DNA of 64,000 bases from Sordaria brevicollis (Eukaryota; Ascomycota; Sordariomycetes; Sordariales; Sordariaceae): assembly GCA_033439795.1 (NCBI GenBank), contig JAUTDP010000005.1, positions 2,695,001 through 2,759,000 on the forward strand, given 5' to 3'. The notes beneath the pieces were generated by a model. It was given only the letters and a program-made list of their open reading frames with translations, was not told the origin of the DNA and did not search any database. Both the position numbers and the translations under genes were made by a program. Below are positions 51,110 to 60,742 of this stretch, one piece after another (position 1 is the first letter of the stretch; every line of letters starts with the position of its first letter).

Positions 51110-53140
51110 ATGAAGCCGCCTCAACCAAACCCAAACCGCCCAAGATCTGAAGAAGGAGTATTACAGAGCAAGGGCTCCTCCCGTTCGCGGATGGCTCGTA
51201 CACCAAGCACATCGTCTTCCGAGAGAGGAGGTGAAAAAGGATCTGGAAGTTCTACCCAGCAGATACAACGGAGAGTCGAAAGCACTACTTCAGCACCTAG
51301 CGCAGGAACAGCTTCACGGGAGCCATCCAACACGCAGGTCACTAGACCCATACCAACTACGAGGCTATCTTTGGAGCAACTAGACGACACTGCTGCATTC
51401 CATTTGCCAACACCCTCTCCTCCTGATCAATCAAGTGACCGGAAGCCCGTTGACTCCCCTGTTTCTCAACCTCCGGATGCGAGATTCAACGATCAAGAAG
51501 TACGTCGGCCACCCAAAAGCTTCTTGCCGGCCGGACAGCGGTTCATAGTACCTCGTAAAGCTGCTCCTCTTGCTAGCCAAGCTACTCGAGGGCTAAATGG
51601 ACATGTTGCCGCTGTTCTGGCACAAGCCTCCAGCTCTTCCTCTAGCCTACAGCGTACCCGACATCATCATCCGACACGCACGGCAAGTCCTCCCACCAAT
51701 CCTCAACAGCCAGCTGCTCGACGGGAACGTTCTCCACCAGCCTCTTATTCACAGCGTCCGCCCGTTCCTGCAGAGCATCTGCTTCCTCCTCCGGCAGTTA
51801 CCTCCAATGTGCCACAATCTGTAACGCGTCCTTCCGCCATCGCTACGCCAAACGCAACTCCTGCCGTAAGGCCTTCAGCACCATCAACATCCCGCAACAC
51901 GGCTCAAACTCAGCCACAACAACCCAGACCGCCGGCCATCCGGACCCCAAGAGGTACACCCCCCTTGGCACCTCCTACCCCATCATCCTCATCCTCCATC
52001 CCCCCTCCTCCCCATCCCCGACAACCCACCCACCCATCCACAGGGGTAAGAGTCAAAACCTGCACGATCAAAGGGTGCACCAACCCAGTCCACCTCCTGA
52101 ACCGCGGCACCAAATGTCTCGTCCACCTGAAAAACAACCGCTACCTTTTCGATGCACCAAGGGAAAGCTCCTCCAGGAGGCAAGCCACAGTGGCGGAAGG
52201 GAAAACTCCGTGCAGTGGTTGCAGTAGCGGCAGACCGGGCCGGGGGCCGGGGATGACGTGCTGGAAGTGTTATCATAAGGGGTTTGTGATGAGGCAAAAG
52301 AGGGGGGTTGGAGAGGGGTGTCTGGGGTGTTTGTGGAGGAGGTGTGAGAGGAGGGGGAAGGGGTGGGAGAGGTTTGGGGGGGAGGTGGGGAGGGGGTTGT
52401 ATGATTTTAGTGATGAGGAGGGGTATATGGAGGAGGGGGGTGAGGGGGGAAGGGCTGGGGGTAGAGGTGGTAGAGGAGGTGGTGGTAGGAGCACGTCTAG
52501 TAGAGGTGCATACGGGGAGGGAGGGTCTATTCGTGCTGGGGATGAGATGGGGGGCAGGAGAGAGGAGATACAGAGCCAAGAGGAACAGAGAAAGTTGAGT
52601 CGACGCCAAAAAGAGAAGTGGAAGGAAGGTGAAGATCCACCTGAGGAGGAAGACAACGACCAAAAAGTGGAAGTCAACGATCCAGATCCAATGGTGCTGG
52701 ATGAGGAAGAGAAGGAAAACACTAAAGAGAACAACCACCAAGACTACAACGAGGAGACAGACAGCGACGACGCCTGCGACAGCGACCGGACAGACGACAA
52801 GGACTGGAGAAGAGCCCACAAGAGGAGATGCAGGGAGAACGAAGACGAGTGGGGTATGTGTCTCTGCGAAGGATGTCTCTGGTCAGGCTGTTGGCTGCGT
52901 GATCGTGGCTGGCGGCGGTATATACGTGAAGATGAGCCCTACCCCAAGGAGATCAAGGGTTTTGACGAGTCAAGTCTCCAAAAGGTGGAAGACCAGATGG
53001 ACGAAGTTGATGACGAGGAACAAGAAGATAGCGGCGAGGAGAAGGAGGGAGACGAGGAGGAAGAGGAGGAAGAGGAGGAGGATGAGGAAGATGACGAGGA
53101 TGAGGAAGATGACGAGGATGAGGTATACTGGAGTACCTAG
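51110..53140 (+). CDS. Family B protein: Pro/Ser-rich N terminus, Cys/His zinc module, acidic tail
   Basis: Single exon, 676 residues, ATG in context AGCGATGAAG. Function not recognised. Residues 1-310 are Pro/Ser/Arg-rich and disordered. The module covers about 317-412: CTIKGC, then 12 residues, then CLVH (C-x4-C-x12-C-x2-H). Next is CSGC with 12 residues to CWKCYH (C-x2-C-x12-C-x2-C-x-H), then GCLGCLWRRC (C-x2-C-x4-C). Spacing is the same as in the minus-strand copies at 56-64 kb, with His replacing one Cys. A second partial unit, CLCEGCLWSGC, lies near residue 584. The tail is mostly Glu/Asp. Probable nuclear or nucleic-acid-binding protein by composition, but this is inference. Confidence 0.75.
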   Translation: MKPPQPNPNRPRSEEGVLQSKGSSRSRMARTPSTSSSERGGEKGSGSSTQQIQRRVESTTSAPSAGTASREPSNTQVTRPIPTTRLSLEQLDDTAAFHLPTPSPPDQSSDRKPVDSPVSQPPDARFNDQEVRRPPKSFLPAGQRFIVPRKAAPLASQATRGLNGHVAAVLAQASSSSSSLQRTRHHHPTRTASPPTNPQQPAARRERSPPASYSQRPPVPAEHLLPPPAVTSNVPQSVTRPSAIATPNATPAVRPSAPSTSRNTAQTQPQQPRPPAIRTPRGTPPLAPPTPSSSSSIPPPPHPRQPTHPSTGVRVKTCTIKGCTNPVHLLNRGTKCLVHLKNNRYLFDAPRESSSRRQATVAEGKTPCSGCSSGRPGRGPGMTCWKCYHKGFVMRQKRGVGEGCLGCLWRRCERRGKGWERFGGEVGRGLYDFSDEEGYMEEGGEGGRAGGRGGRGGGGRSTSSRGAYGEGGSIRAGDEMGGRREEIQSQEEQRKLSRRQKEKWKEGEDPPEEEDNDQKVEVNDPDPMVLDEEEKENTKENNHQDYNEETDSDDACDSDRTDDKDWRRAHKRRCRENEDEWGMCLCEGCLWSGCWLRDRGWRRYIREDEPYPKEIKGFDESSLQKVEDQMDEVDDEEQEDSGEEKEGDEEEEEEEEEDEEDDEDEEDDEDEVYWST

Positions 53141-53858
53141 ATGTACTGGAAGACTATGAGAAAAGTCAATTGGGACGCGGCAATGGCCATGTTTCAAGGC
53201 GACGAGCAGCACGAAGAGAAAGAGGAGGACTAAGACAATGCTGACAGCGGCAAAAAAAAACATTAAGATGAGCACGGAGAGAATGATGAGGAGGTTAGAA
53301 CTGAGGCTTCGCACAAACACAACAACCCACGTCGACACCCACCTCTCTCCAAGCTACGGGTGGAAGAAGCAACAGGTTGGACTTGGCAATCTATTCCGGT
53401 GGCGGCCGGAGACCGAGAAGGAGGTAGCACTTGCAGGGAAAGAATCATGACATACGGAGACGTTCAGCAGAAGAACTATGCTGAGCACATCACGGCAATC
53501 TTGCATGCTATTCGTTCATCAACATGAGCAGCAGGTCCACGATGAGGCAATGACAAATCCCCAGACAAACGGTGCCCTATTCAGAGTCACAATATCACTC
53601 AAAGACGCAAGGTGACACAAGGAAACAAAGCCATTCAGAGACATTCCCAAACAAACCTCATCGTTGCATACTAGCATCTTTGCAACTCCCCAAACGCAAT
53701 CTCTTTGTTCCAACTCTTTGTCCACCAGTACCAGCTGGTTTCATCTTCAAGCCATTCCCGTCCTTCCATGACCTGCATGGAACTCATCAACTCCTCTTAC
53801 CCATTGTCTGGCGGCCTGCCACCAACATCAACCGTCCAGCGGCTCTTGACCAACACCC
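53141..53858. other. Convergent intergenic region, no gene seen
   Basis: The purine-rich 3' flank of the preceding gene continues to about 53300. No conserved frame. Confidence 0.5.
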
Positions 53859-54335
53859 CTACAACTTGATATTCGCAAAATAATACCCAGGATGATACCT
53901 AGGACACCTAGGCCAGAAACACCCCTGACACCCATCCTTGTGTCCCTTCCTCTTCGCTTCTTTATCTTTCGTGAAGTGCAGACACTTGAAGCAATTCTTG
54001 TAGTAGCCGTCCGCCGTCTGGCGCATCTTCTTGTGAATGTACCTCGTCCTTAGCCCAAAGAAGTTGCCGAGTCGGAACCCGGGGCCGGGACAGTCTTCGT
54101 GGGTGTAGGCTCTGGAAGGTCGTTTTGGTTCTGGTTGCCGCTTGGGAGGAGCGCTAGGATACTTGGGTTGGGGGAGGTAGGACGGGGCTTTGGGGATCTT
54201 GATGGCTGGTGGAGGGTGACGGCGTCCGGGAGGTGGTTTCGGTGGTCTCGTCAGGCGAGAGTTGGGAGGGGGGAAGAGGTTGTATTGGCCTGGGCGGACT
54301 TGGCGTGGGATGGGAGGTCTTCTGGGTGCAGGCAT
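53859..54335 (-). CDS. Short family B protein with partial zinc module
   Basis: Single exon, 158 residues, function not recognised. Residues 1-75 are Pro/Arg/Lys-rich (for example RPPKPPPGRRHPPPAIKIPK). The C-terminal half has DCPGPGFRLGNFFGLRTRY and ends with CFKCLH (C-x2-C-x-H), 16 intervening residues, then CQGCFWPRC (C-x2-C-x4-C) and a PRYHPGYY end. This equals the second half of the family B module with the first C-x4-C...C-x2-H finger missing. It is convergent with the gene at 51110, the copy it most resembles (GCLGCLWRRC). Confidence 0.65.
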   Translation of the reverse strand: MPAPRRPPIPRQVRPGQYNLFPPPNSRLTRPPKPPPGRRHPPPAIKIPKAPSYLPQPKYPSAPPKRQPEPKRPSRAYTHEDCPGPGFRLGNFFGLRTRYIHKKMRQTADGYYKNCFKCLHFTKDKEAKRKGHKDGCQGCFWPRCPRYHPGYYFANIKL

Positions 54336-56166
54336 GGTGGTTTTCTTGGGTTGGGGGAGAGTAGACCGGCTACTCTTTGCTGTTGGTAATGACAGGATAG
54401 AACTGAAGTGTGTGGTGGTGATCCTCGAAGGAGCTCACTTTGCTTCTTGTCTGGAGGCCAGACACAGAAGGGTTTCGGGTATTTGTAGGGAGAGTTTGGA
54501 GATCAAGTTACACCAGATGGCCTATTGTTTAAAAGTCGGGAGTTCCGCTCTTAAAGCACGTCCGTTACACACGTTTCATAATTTGGATTTCGACTACTGA
54601 TCACTTTGTTTCTCAACACTCGTCGCTATGGCGCAAGGTCACGGACTCCTATTTTTGATGCCTCTTAAAACGATGGTCGGTAGACTTGACGATAGTCTTC
54701 CGTTCCTTTAGCTCCTTGCATTCAAAGTGAAGAAGTCTATTCACAATCTTCTTTTTGTCGAGTTACCGGAGGCTTTGGCCATCCGCCGCTGCCTGTCATA
54801 AGATCGTAGAGGTATGCTGGCACCCATAGGAGGGACACGGAAGAGAGCATCAAACATCAGCCGCCGTCACCCAAAACCGACCCGGAGTGCGGTGGTGAGG
54901 CTTGCCGTACTTGCCTCAACCCAGGACTCGATAAGAACAGTCGTGACTGTTCGACAAACACATGTGTGGGAGGCGCGATGGTGACATTTTCTGGACAGGA
55001 AGGTTGCAACTGATTAGGTAGGTAGCTGCTGGCATTCCAAAAAAACGCTAGATGTTAGGCACATCTTGGAATGCAGATTGTTTTCCTAGCATTCTCGTCA
55101 CCCTTTCACGAACACGCAAACTCTCAGCTTTCAGTGTCCTGAATTGGTTGTCATCAAGGTCATTGTTTTTATTGACATACCCCGTTTACCGTTGACGGAA
55201 CAACGAATGTCTGATGCAGGGGCAACCGCAGCACACTGCAAGCTGCTGTATTTGTAGCGCTTTAGCGCTCAGTGTGTCGAAAATACAGTGGTGTCGCCCG
55301 CCAAGAGCTGCATCCACAATCATGCAGGGGGTTATCATCGCGAACCAATAAACAAAGTTGTGTGGGACTTGACGGCCAACATCGAGCCAATGAGATATTC
55401 ATGTTCCCGTCTTCACTTACAAGGCTGACGTTTTGTGCATCAGGCTCATAATGAGGTCAAGCTCATACCAAAGTCGAATTCATCTCGGCGCCAAGCTCAT
55501 ATGGGCCAGAGCGCTTACAATTAGCAAGTGAGTCGAGTCGCATCTCAGAAGGAATGAAAGACCAATGTCGGCATCACAAGCCCCATGCTGCTAAAGGCAA
55601 GGGTGCCATTTAAGCACATGAGAAGCAGTATCACGAGAGCCTTCATGTACAGAGGTACCTTATCTCTGTGTATGGGTTGTACGAGAGATGCATATATGCA
55701 AGGTGGTCGCAGTGATATCAATTATCCGGAGGACGATCAGGGTAAGATCTTCATTCAATTCCAGCGCCTTGTCTTCTGATTCAAGTTCCCTCTCCACACA
55801 ATTCTTCCATGTGCCGCTCATGAGCCATGAAAGTCTTTCTTCTGCAGTCGACCCTCCATACTCATGCTCCTCCATGAGCCTGAAACAACGAGAACAGACC
55901 CAAAGGCCCTCACGAAATCCTTCCAGTCTGTCGACCAAGCCATGAAAAGGCGGGTTCCACAGACACTCGTGCCCTGGCCTTCCTAAACCACGTTGGCCTA
56001 GGCCAGGCTCTTACACTGAGCTTAGGTAGCATCCGCGGAAGTGTATACTCTGTACATTCCTTCGAGCTGCGTGGATGCACTCAAATGCCCCGCCGTGGCT
56101 TGAATCCCCTCCATTGCAGCCGGTTACACTACTCAAACAATCCAGCTTCCTTTCTCGAGTCGAGAA
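54336..56166. other. Intergenic with one possible gene remnant
   Basis: Mostly featureless. On the minus strand at about 56000-55750 an open stretch reads GHECLWNPPFHGLVDRLEGF, WVCSRCFRLMEEHEYGG and SGTWKNCVERELESEDKALE. It looks protein-like, with one CxxC, but no complete gene can be built. Confidence 0.4.
55750..56000 (-). pseudogene. Possible remnant of a CxxC-containing gene
   Basis: The reading frame on the minus strand shows HECLWNPPFHG, LWVCSRCFRLMEEHEYGGS, RLSWLMSGTWKNCVEREL and ESEDKALELNEDLTLI. The acidic, well-mixed composition is typical of real protein. An initiation codon and a clear end are lacking. It may derive from family B or from an unrelated gene. Confidence 0.3.
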
Positions 56167-58305
56167 TCACTCCACCATATCTTCCTCCGCAATATGGTTG
56201 GGGCACCGGGATCCCGGGCAACCAGCACAAACCCCATCGTTCTTCTGCCTGCGACACTTACAAAAGCAGTCCCAGCAGGACTTTCCTGGTGCCCTGCGCA
56301 GGCGGAAGCCGTTACAGCCAGTGCAATAATTTTCGGCAGCCAACACAATCTGGTTTGGACCACCACCACGAGCTCTGGGCATGCCGTTTAGCAGATGGAT
56401 GGTGCAGAATCGTGACCTCGAGGTCTGGTGCTGCCGGGGACGAGTGCAACCTCGTTTCTTGCAAATGAGAGGGGCTTGACCGTCGCCGCCAACGGGGGCG
56501 GCGGCGGCGGCGGGGGGCACAGGGGGCTCCGGCAAGGCGGGAGCAGGTGCTTCGAGAGGGGGGCCGATTTGAAGAGGTTCTTGCTCTGGATCTTGCACAT
56601 GGCCGGGAACCTCTAGCTCGGCTGCAACTGCGGGATCCGCGTGCAAAGGGGGTGTCATGGGCTGGGCCTCCTGTGATAGAGGTAGTTGATGCATCTCTCC
56701 AGGATCCTCGCCCGGGTTCATCGGGTGGTCTCCCTGGTCTGGGACGAGGACGCCCTGCTGCAGGTTTTCACTGGGTTGCTGGAACACTTCGCCTGGTTGT
56801 TCGTGAGGATGGGCTCCTGTCTGCTGCTGATTGGTGGTGTTCGGGAGGGCACTGTTAGAGATTACACCCGCAACATGAACACCGAGAGGAGCAGCTTCAG
56901 CGGGAGGAGCAGCTCCAGCCAGGGTATGGATCTGGTCAGGCCCCTGTAACGAAATTTCGCTCTGGCCAACATTGCTGAAGGGGCTAATCGGATCATGCTC
57001 TTCCTCAGCCGGGTCTGAACTGTCGAGCAGACGTGGATCAACGAGCTCCCGAGCCACCTGGGGCAGTTGATGCTCAGCGTAGGCGCCACCTGACTGCAAG
57101 CTGGATTGTTGGCAGGCCTGTATGTCAGAAACGGCAGGCTGGCCCACGGATCCAGGATTGTTGCTGTCCTGGTTTTCATCGTGGAGTGACGCCTGGTCTG
57201 AGCCACAGGACATTGACCTTTTCCACTGTAGGAAATCCTCCAGTGTCCTGGACAAGTTCATGTTCCTGGTGTGGGTGGAATCCTCGGGAAGAGGAGATGC
57301 AACCTCACTGGCAGACTGGTTCTTGAAGGCGTGGAGCATGTCGAGCATTTGCTGTTGAGCCCTTTCAAGAGCCTCCAAGTCATTCTGATACTGCTGGTTG
57401 AAGTCATCGCGGCCATGAGGAGATTGGTCGGCCTCAGTCCGCAAGGTTGGGTCCAAACTGGACTCGCGATCCTCGTTGCGAGTGCGAGGGTTAGGAATGT
57501 TGCTGTGGAACGTCTGTCCAGGGTTACCGAAGGGTCGAGGAACATTTGAGGATGCCTCTGGGAAAGGATGGCTTGCAGTCTTGTCCAGGGGAGTGTTGGA
57601 CAATGTGAAGTGTACGAAGGAGCCATTGCGCGAAAGTCCAAGATTCTCCGAGAGAGGATTGTGGCGGCGATGCTTGACAGGATGAGCGACACTCTCATGA
57701 GTGTCTCCAGAAGAATTGTGGAATGTGTCGTCCCTGGGAGAAACGGACCGCCTGCCAAGTCGACGATGAGACAAGTCGGTCCTGTTGCTCAAGGTAGAGC
57801 GAAGATAACGCTGAGCGGGAGAGTAGTTTCCGCGGTGAAAGTTGTTGCTGGGACCAGTCATTGAGGTACCATGGTCGTAGTGACACGATGGCGCCTGTTG
57901 CTGTCGGCGGGGATCGCCGTCCATAGAAGGGTCGTCACCTCTTGAAGAATAGCTTGGTGAGGCTGGATTCGTGTAGGTAAGGGTGACATATCTTGGGGGG
58001 ATCAGGTTCTTGCCGGTGATCCGGATCTGTGTCGAAGGGGCATTATGATGCTGACCATCCTTTGAGGATCGGCTATCCGCCGAGGATTTGCTGATGCGTG
58101 GAATAGCCTCGATGGGTGAGCAGACGTTATTGCTGGATGAATGCGCTGATCGAACCGGGGAACCAGGGCGAGGGCTGAATAACCTCAGGAAAGAGCGAGG
58201 GGCAGGTAGCTCTCCCCAACTTCCCTCGTTCCCCGTGGTGACGTTGATCCTCCGTCTTTTTGGTGGAGGCGGCGCGACTCCGGAGCCGCTGTACCTGTAC
58301 TCCAT
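56167..58305 (-). CDS. Family B protein, full-length with C-terminal zinc module
   Basis: Single exon, 712 residues, function not recognised. The N terminus carries a likely nuclear localisation signal (PPPPKRRRIN, residues 12-21). A long Gln/Ser/Pro/His-rich disordered region follows, with a short helix QNDLEALERAQQQMLDMLHA at about 310-330 and an Ala/Pro stretch before the module. The module occupies about 608-712: CKKRGC with 13 residues to CTIH, CTGC with 12 residues to CWDCFC, then CAGCPGSRC and PNHIAEEDMVE. It is the best intact reference for the family. The sister gene at 60743-62289 has the same layout. Confidence 0.8.
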   Translation of the reverse strand: MEYRYSGSGVAPPPPKRRRINVTTGNEGSWGELPAPRSFLRLFSPRPGSPVRSAHSSSNNVCSPIEAIPRISKSSADSRSSKDGQHHNAPSTQIRITGKNLIPPRYVTLTYTNPASPSYSSRGDDPSMDGDPRRQQQAPSCHYDHGTSMTGPSNNFHRGNYSPAQRYLRSTLSNRTDLSHRRLGRRSVSPRDDTFHNSSGDTHESVAHPVKHRRHNPLSENLGLSRNGSFVHFTLSNTPLDKTASHPFPEASSNVPRPFGNPGQTFHSNIPNPRTRNEDRESSLDPTLRTEADQSPHGRDDFNQQYQNDLEALERAQQQMLDMLHAFKNQSASEVASPLPEDSTHTRNMNLSRTLEDFLQWKRSMSCGSDQASLHDENQDSNNPGSVGQPAVSDIQACQQSSLQSGGAYAEHQLPQVARELVDPRLLDSSDPAEEEHDPISPFSNVGQSEISLQGPDQIHTLAGAAPPAEAAPLGVHVAGVISNSALPNTTNQQQTGAHPHEQPGEVFQQPSENLQQGVLVPDQGDHPMNPGEDPGEMHQLPLSQEAQPMTPPLHADPAVAAELEVPGHVQDPEQEPLQIGPPLEAPAPALPEPPVPPAAAAAPVGGDGQAPLICKKRGCTRPRQHQTSRSRFCTIHLLNGMPRARGGGPNQIVLAAENYCTGCNGFRLRRAPGKSCWDCFCKCRRQKNDGVCAGCPGSRCPNHIAEEDMVE

Positions 58306-58913
58306 CTTGATGCTGAAGGACAGAAAAAGAGTGGCAGTAAGAAGCAGATCTTTTGACTATGGTGGACAATATATCTCGGGCTTGTGGGCAATGTTCCCGC
58401 CAAGTTTGGGCGTCCAAGGGCGCAGTCTGTCTTGCTGGCGTCAAAGTTGTGCAGGGGAAAACGAAAGAGAAAGAGCGAGGCTTGCGTGGGTTCAGGTATT
58501 TGGAATGGGTTTTCTCCTACGACCCCGCCTTGGACGAGAATTGATGTTCGAGGGTCTGGGTGTTTTTTGAGCACACTCCAGTCAGGTGACTGGCCTAGGT
58601 ACTGGTAAGCCTGGGAAGAAACATACCTCTAAACCAGTTGTTGGAGAGAGAGCGAAGTGGGGCAGTTGAAGGTTTGAGTAAGGTGTAGGTGCCTCTAGGT
58701 ACTGTTTTGTAAGAAGTGTCAAATCTCATGAGGTTTTGGGTATGGACACACTACGTAGAAAGGGCCGTCAGAAACACCCTTTTATACATATGCGAGGCAC
58801 TGTCAAAAGGGGGTCAGGCGGTGAGAGATGATGCTTCAGACTTACTTATGGTGAGCGATAAGAAGGCTGATAATCCCAAACCAGTCCATCTCCTAGTCTT
58901 CATACAGCTACCT
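58306..58913. other. Promoter side of the gene at 58305, no gene seen
   Basis: CT/GA-rich leader near 58.3 kb and two CTAGGTAC words near 58594 and 58695. No conserved frame. Confidence 0.5.
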
Positions 58914-59290
58914 CTATTCAGTCAGCCCAATACACCCGCTACCCTCATTAGGTAGAACAATATCTTCTCCTGGTCCAAGTAGGACGTCGAGGTCTAGTTT
59001 AAAGTCGTTGAATTGTTCCTCCTCGAGCGGATTACCTCTAGCTTGAAGTACCTGTTCGGGAGCCGGGACTCCCTCATTAGGAAGAATAATGTCTTCTCTT
59101 GGTCCAAGGAGAAAGTCGAGGTCCAGATCTAAGTCGTTGAATTGCTCCTCCTGGAGTAGATTATCCTAAGGTTCTAGCTCGGGAATCGGAACACCGCCGT
59201 TAAGGAGATGAATTTCTTCTCCTTGGACACATTGAGGAAGGGCTGCCCGTAAACGCTTGCATACGTCGGCATGTATTCCTACAGAAACAC
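58914..59290 (-). pseudogene. Remnant of a protein with 43-residue tandem repeats
   Basis: On the minus strand the translation reads EEQFNDLDLDLDFLLGPRED and IILPNEGVPAPEQVLQARG. It then repeats after exactly 43 codons as EEQFNDFKLDLDVLLGPGED and IVLPNEGS before the stop at 58916-58914. A third, more degenerate unit upstream (QGEEIHLLNGGVPIPELEP) is cut off by a stop at 59168-59166. The DNA repeat is visible directly, with CCTCATTAGG at 58943 and 59072. The near-identical, in-frame units point to a real former protein. It is not recognised and not obviously part of the zinc module. Confidence 0.45.
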
Positions 59291-59389
59291 CTCAACTACG
59301 TCTTTCCTGGAGTCCTGTTGGGGTCAAGCGCTTTGTGTACATATCCGCCGCAAAAGCTTCCACCCAGCTGGTCCAGTTCAAACCGAACT

Positions 59390-60010
59390 CTAAACTCCCT
59401 CCGGCATATCCTCAACCGGCACCATGTTCGGACAGCGCGAACCCGGACATCCGGCACAAAAGCCGTTATTTTTCTGCCGGCGGCCCTTACAAAAGCAATC
59501 CCAGCATATTTGCCGGGTGCCCTACGGGGGAGAAGGGAGTTGTAACCACTGCAACCGTCGTCCTCGGCGGTGGCTCCATTCTGTAAATCCGTTGCCCGAA
59601 ACTGGGGCATCGAGTTCAATAGATGCTCCCGGCAGAATCTGGAGCGCGAGGTCTGATACATCCGAGGCCGATGACATCCCCGCTTCCTGCACATGTACTC
59701 AGGCTGGCCCTGGCATTGGTCTTGGGGAGCAACTGGACCATTCACGGGTGGATCAGCCGGAGCGAGCGGCGTGGGCCCGGCCACGGCGGGAACAGGGACT
59801 TCGTCTATGAGTTGCATTAGGAGCTCATTCAACCGGTCATGGGGAGGAACTGGGCCATCAGCAGGTAGAGCAACCGGAGCGGGCGCCGCGGCCTCTACGG
59901 CGACGGGAGCAGGGTCTTCGCCGAAGAGTGGCATTGGGTGACCATCCAACGGCTGTGGTGCGAGGTGGTCCGGCTGATAATTCCAGTTCTGAGAGGGAAT
60001 TTCTCCCGGC
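59390..60010 (-). pseudogene. Family B copy with frameshift in the zinc module
   Basis: The frame reads QPDHLAPQPLDGHPMPLFGE, an Ala/Pro-rich linker, then the module MCRKRGC..SRFCREH. After RRAPGK one base is missing. The next frame continues perfectly as ICWDCFCKGRRQKNNG, CAGCPGSRCPNM and VPVEDMPEGV up to the stop at 59392-59390. The CxGC pair before it has a Cys-to-Tyr change (CSGYNSL). No ATG or N-terminal region is present. It is a 5'-truncated, disabled copy related to the gene at 60743-62289. Confidence 0.7.
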
Positions 60011-60034
60011 TGCTGGTACAGTTATCCAACAATC

Positions 60035-60180
60035 TCAGCAATTCTTGCCGGGAGCGCTCTTGGGGCGCAAGGAGTTGCACCCGCTACACCCGCCGGGCTC
60101 GGCCGTGGCTTCATTCTGCAAATTTTCCGCCCGAGAGAGGGGCATCGTATTTAAAAGATGCTCGCGGCAGAACGGGGAAG
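60035..60180 (-). pseudogene. Isolated fragment of a family B zinc module
   Basis: SPFCREHLLNTMPLSRAENL, QNEATAEPGGCSGCNSLRP and KSAPGKNC match the middle of the module, and a stop follows at the position of CWDC. Its downstream side lies within 30-60 bases of the start of the preceding pseudogene's recognisable sequence, so the two are probably parts of a collapsed tandem array. Confidence 0.6.
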
Positions 60181-60742
60181 GCACGGCTTGCTGGTTGTGC
60201 TGGTGCCGTTGTGTGTCTCCAAAAAGCCTTGTCGTAGTGGACTTGATTGAAGGAAAACGAAATAAAGTACGATGTATCGAACTTGAACACTTGAAGACCG
60301 AAAAACAGTCATAATGCTGAATTGAACTATTCATTTTATATTTTGCTCTTGTACCTCTAGGGGTTATACTTCTATGTGTTCCTTTTCTCTTGTCCTATAG
60401 CACGGCATCTCACCCACCCACATGGGCTAGATTCCATCCATTGCGATCAAGCCATAGGACGGCTTCCCTGACCGAACCTCCTTAATCCTTCTATGTGGAA
60501 TCGTCTTGAAGTCTGTGGCCCGCTTTGATCTTGATAGGTACGTATACTTGCAAACATGGAATCCGCAATATGTACCTTTGCTGAGAACTGATTCGACTCT
60601 TTTCTCAACCCGACGTCTAGCATTGATGGCATCAGTTGCAGACTCTCCGGTGATGGCCTAGTCAGGATCGTGACCGAAACACTCGCAACGGGTTATACTC
60701 AAACATGCCCGTCCTTCTCGAGACTCCACTGGTCCCTCTAGG
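60181..60742. other. Intergenic, no gene seen
   Basis: No conserved frame; contains the 3' flank of the gene at 60743. Confidence 0.5.

Noticed and set aside
51110..53140. Programmed frameshift or second gene in the acidic tail
   Set aside because: The alternative frames at 52.3-53.2 kb are products of the purine-rich sequence; the long frame is continuous and keeps the second Cys unit.
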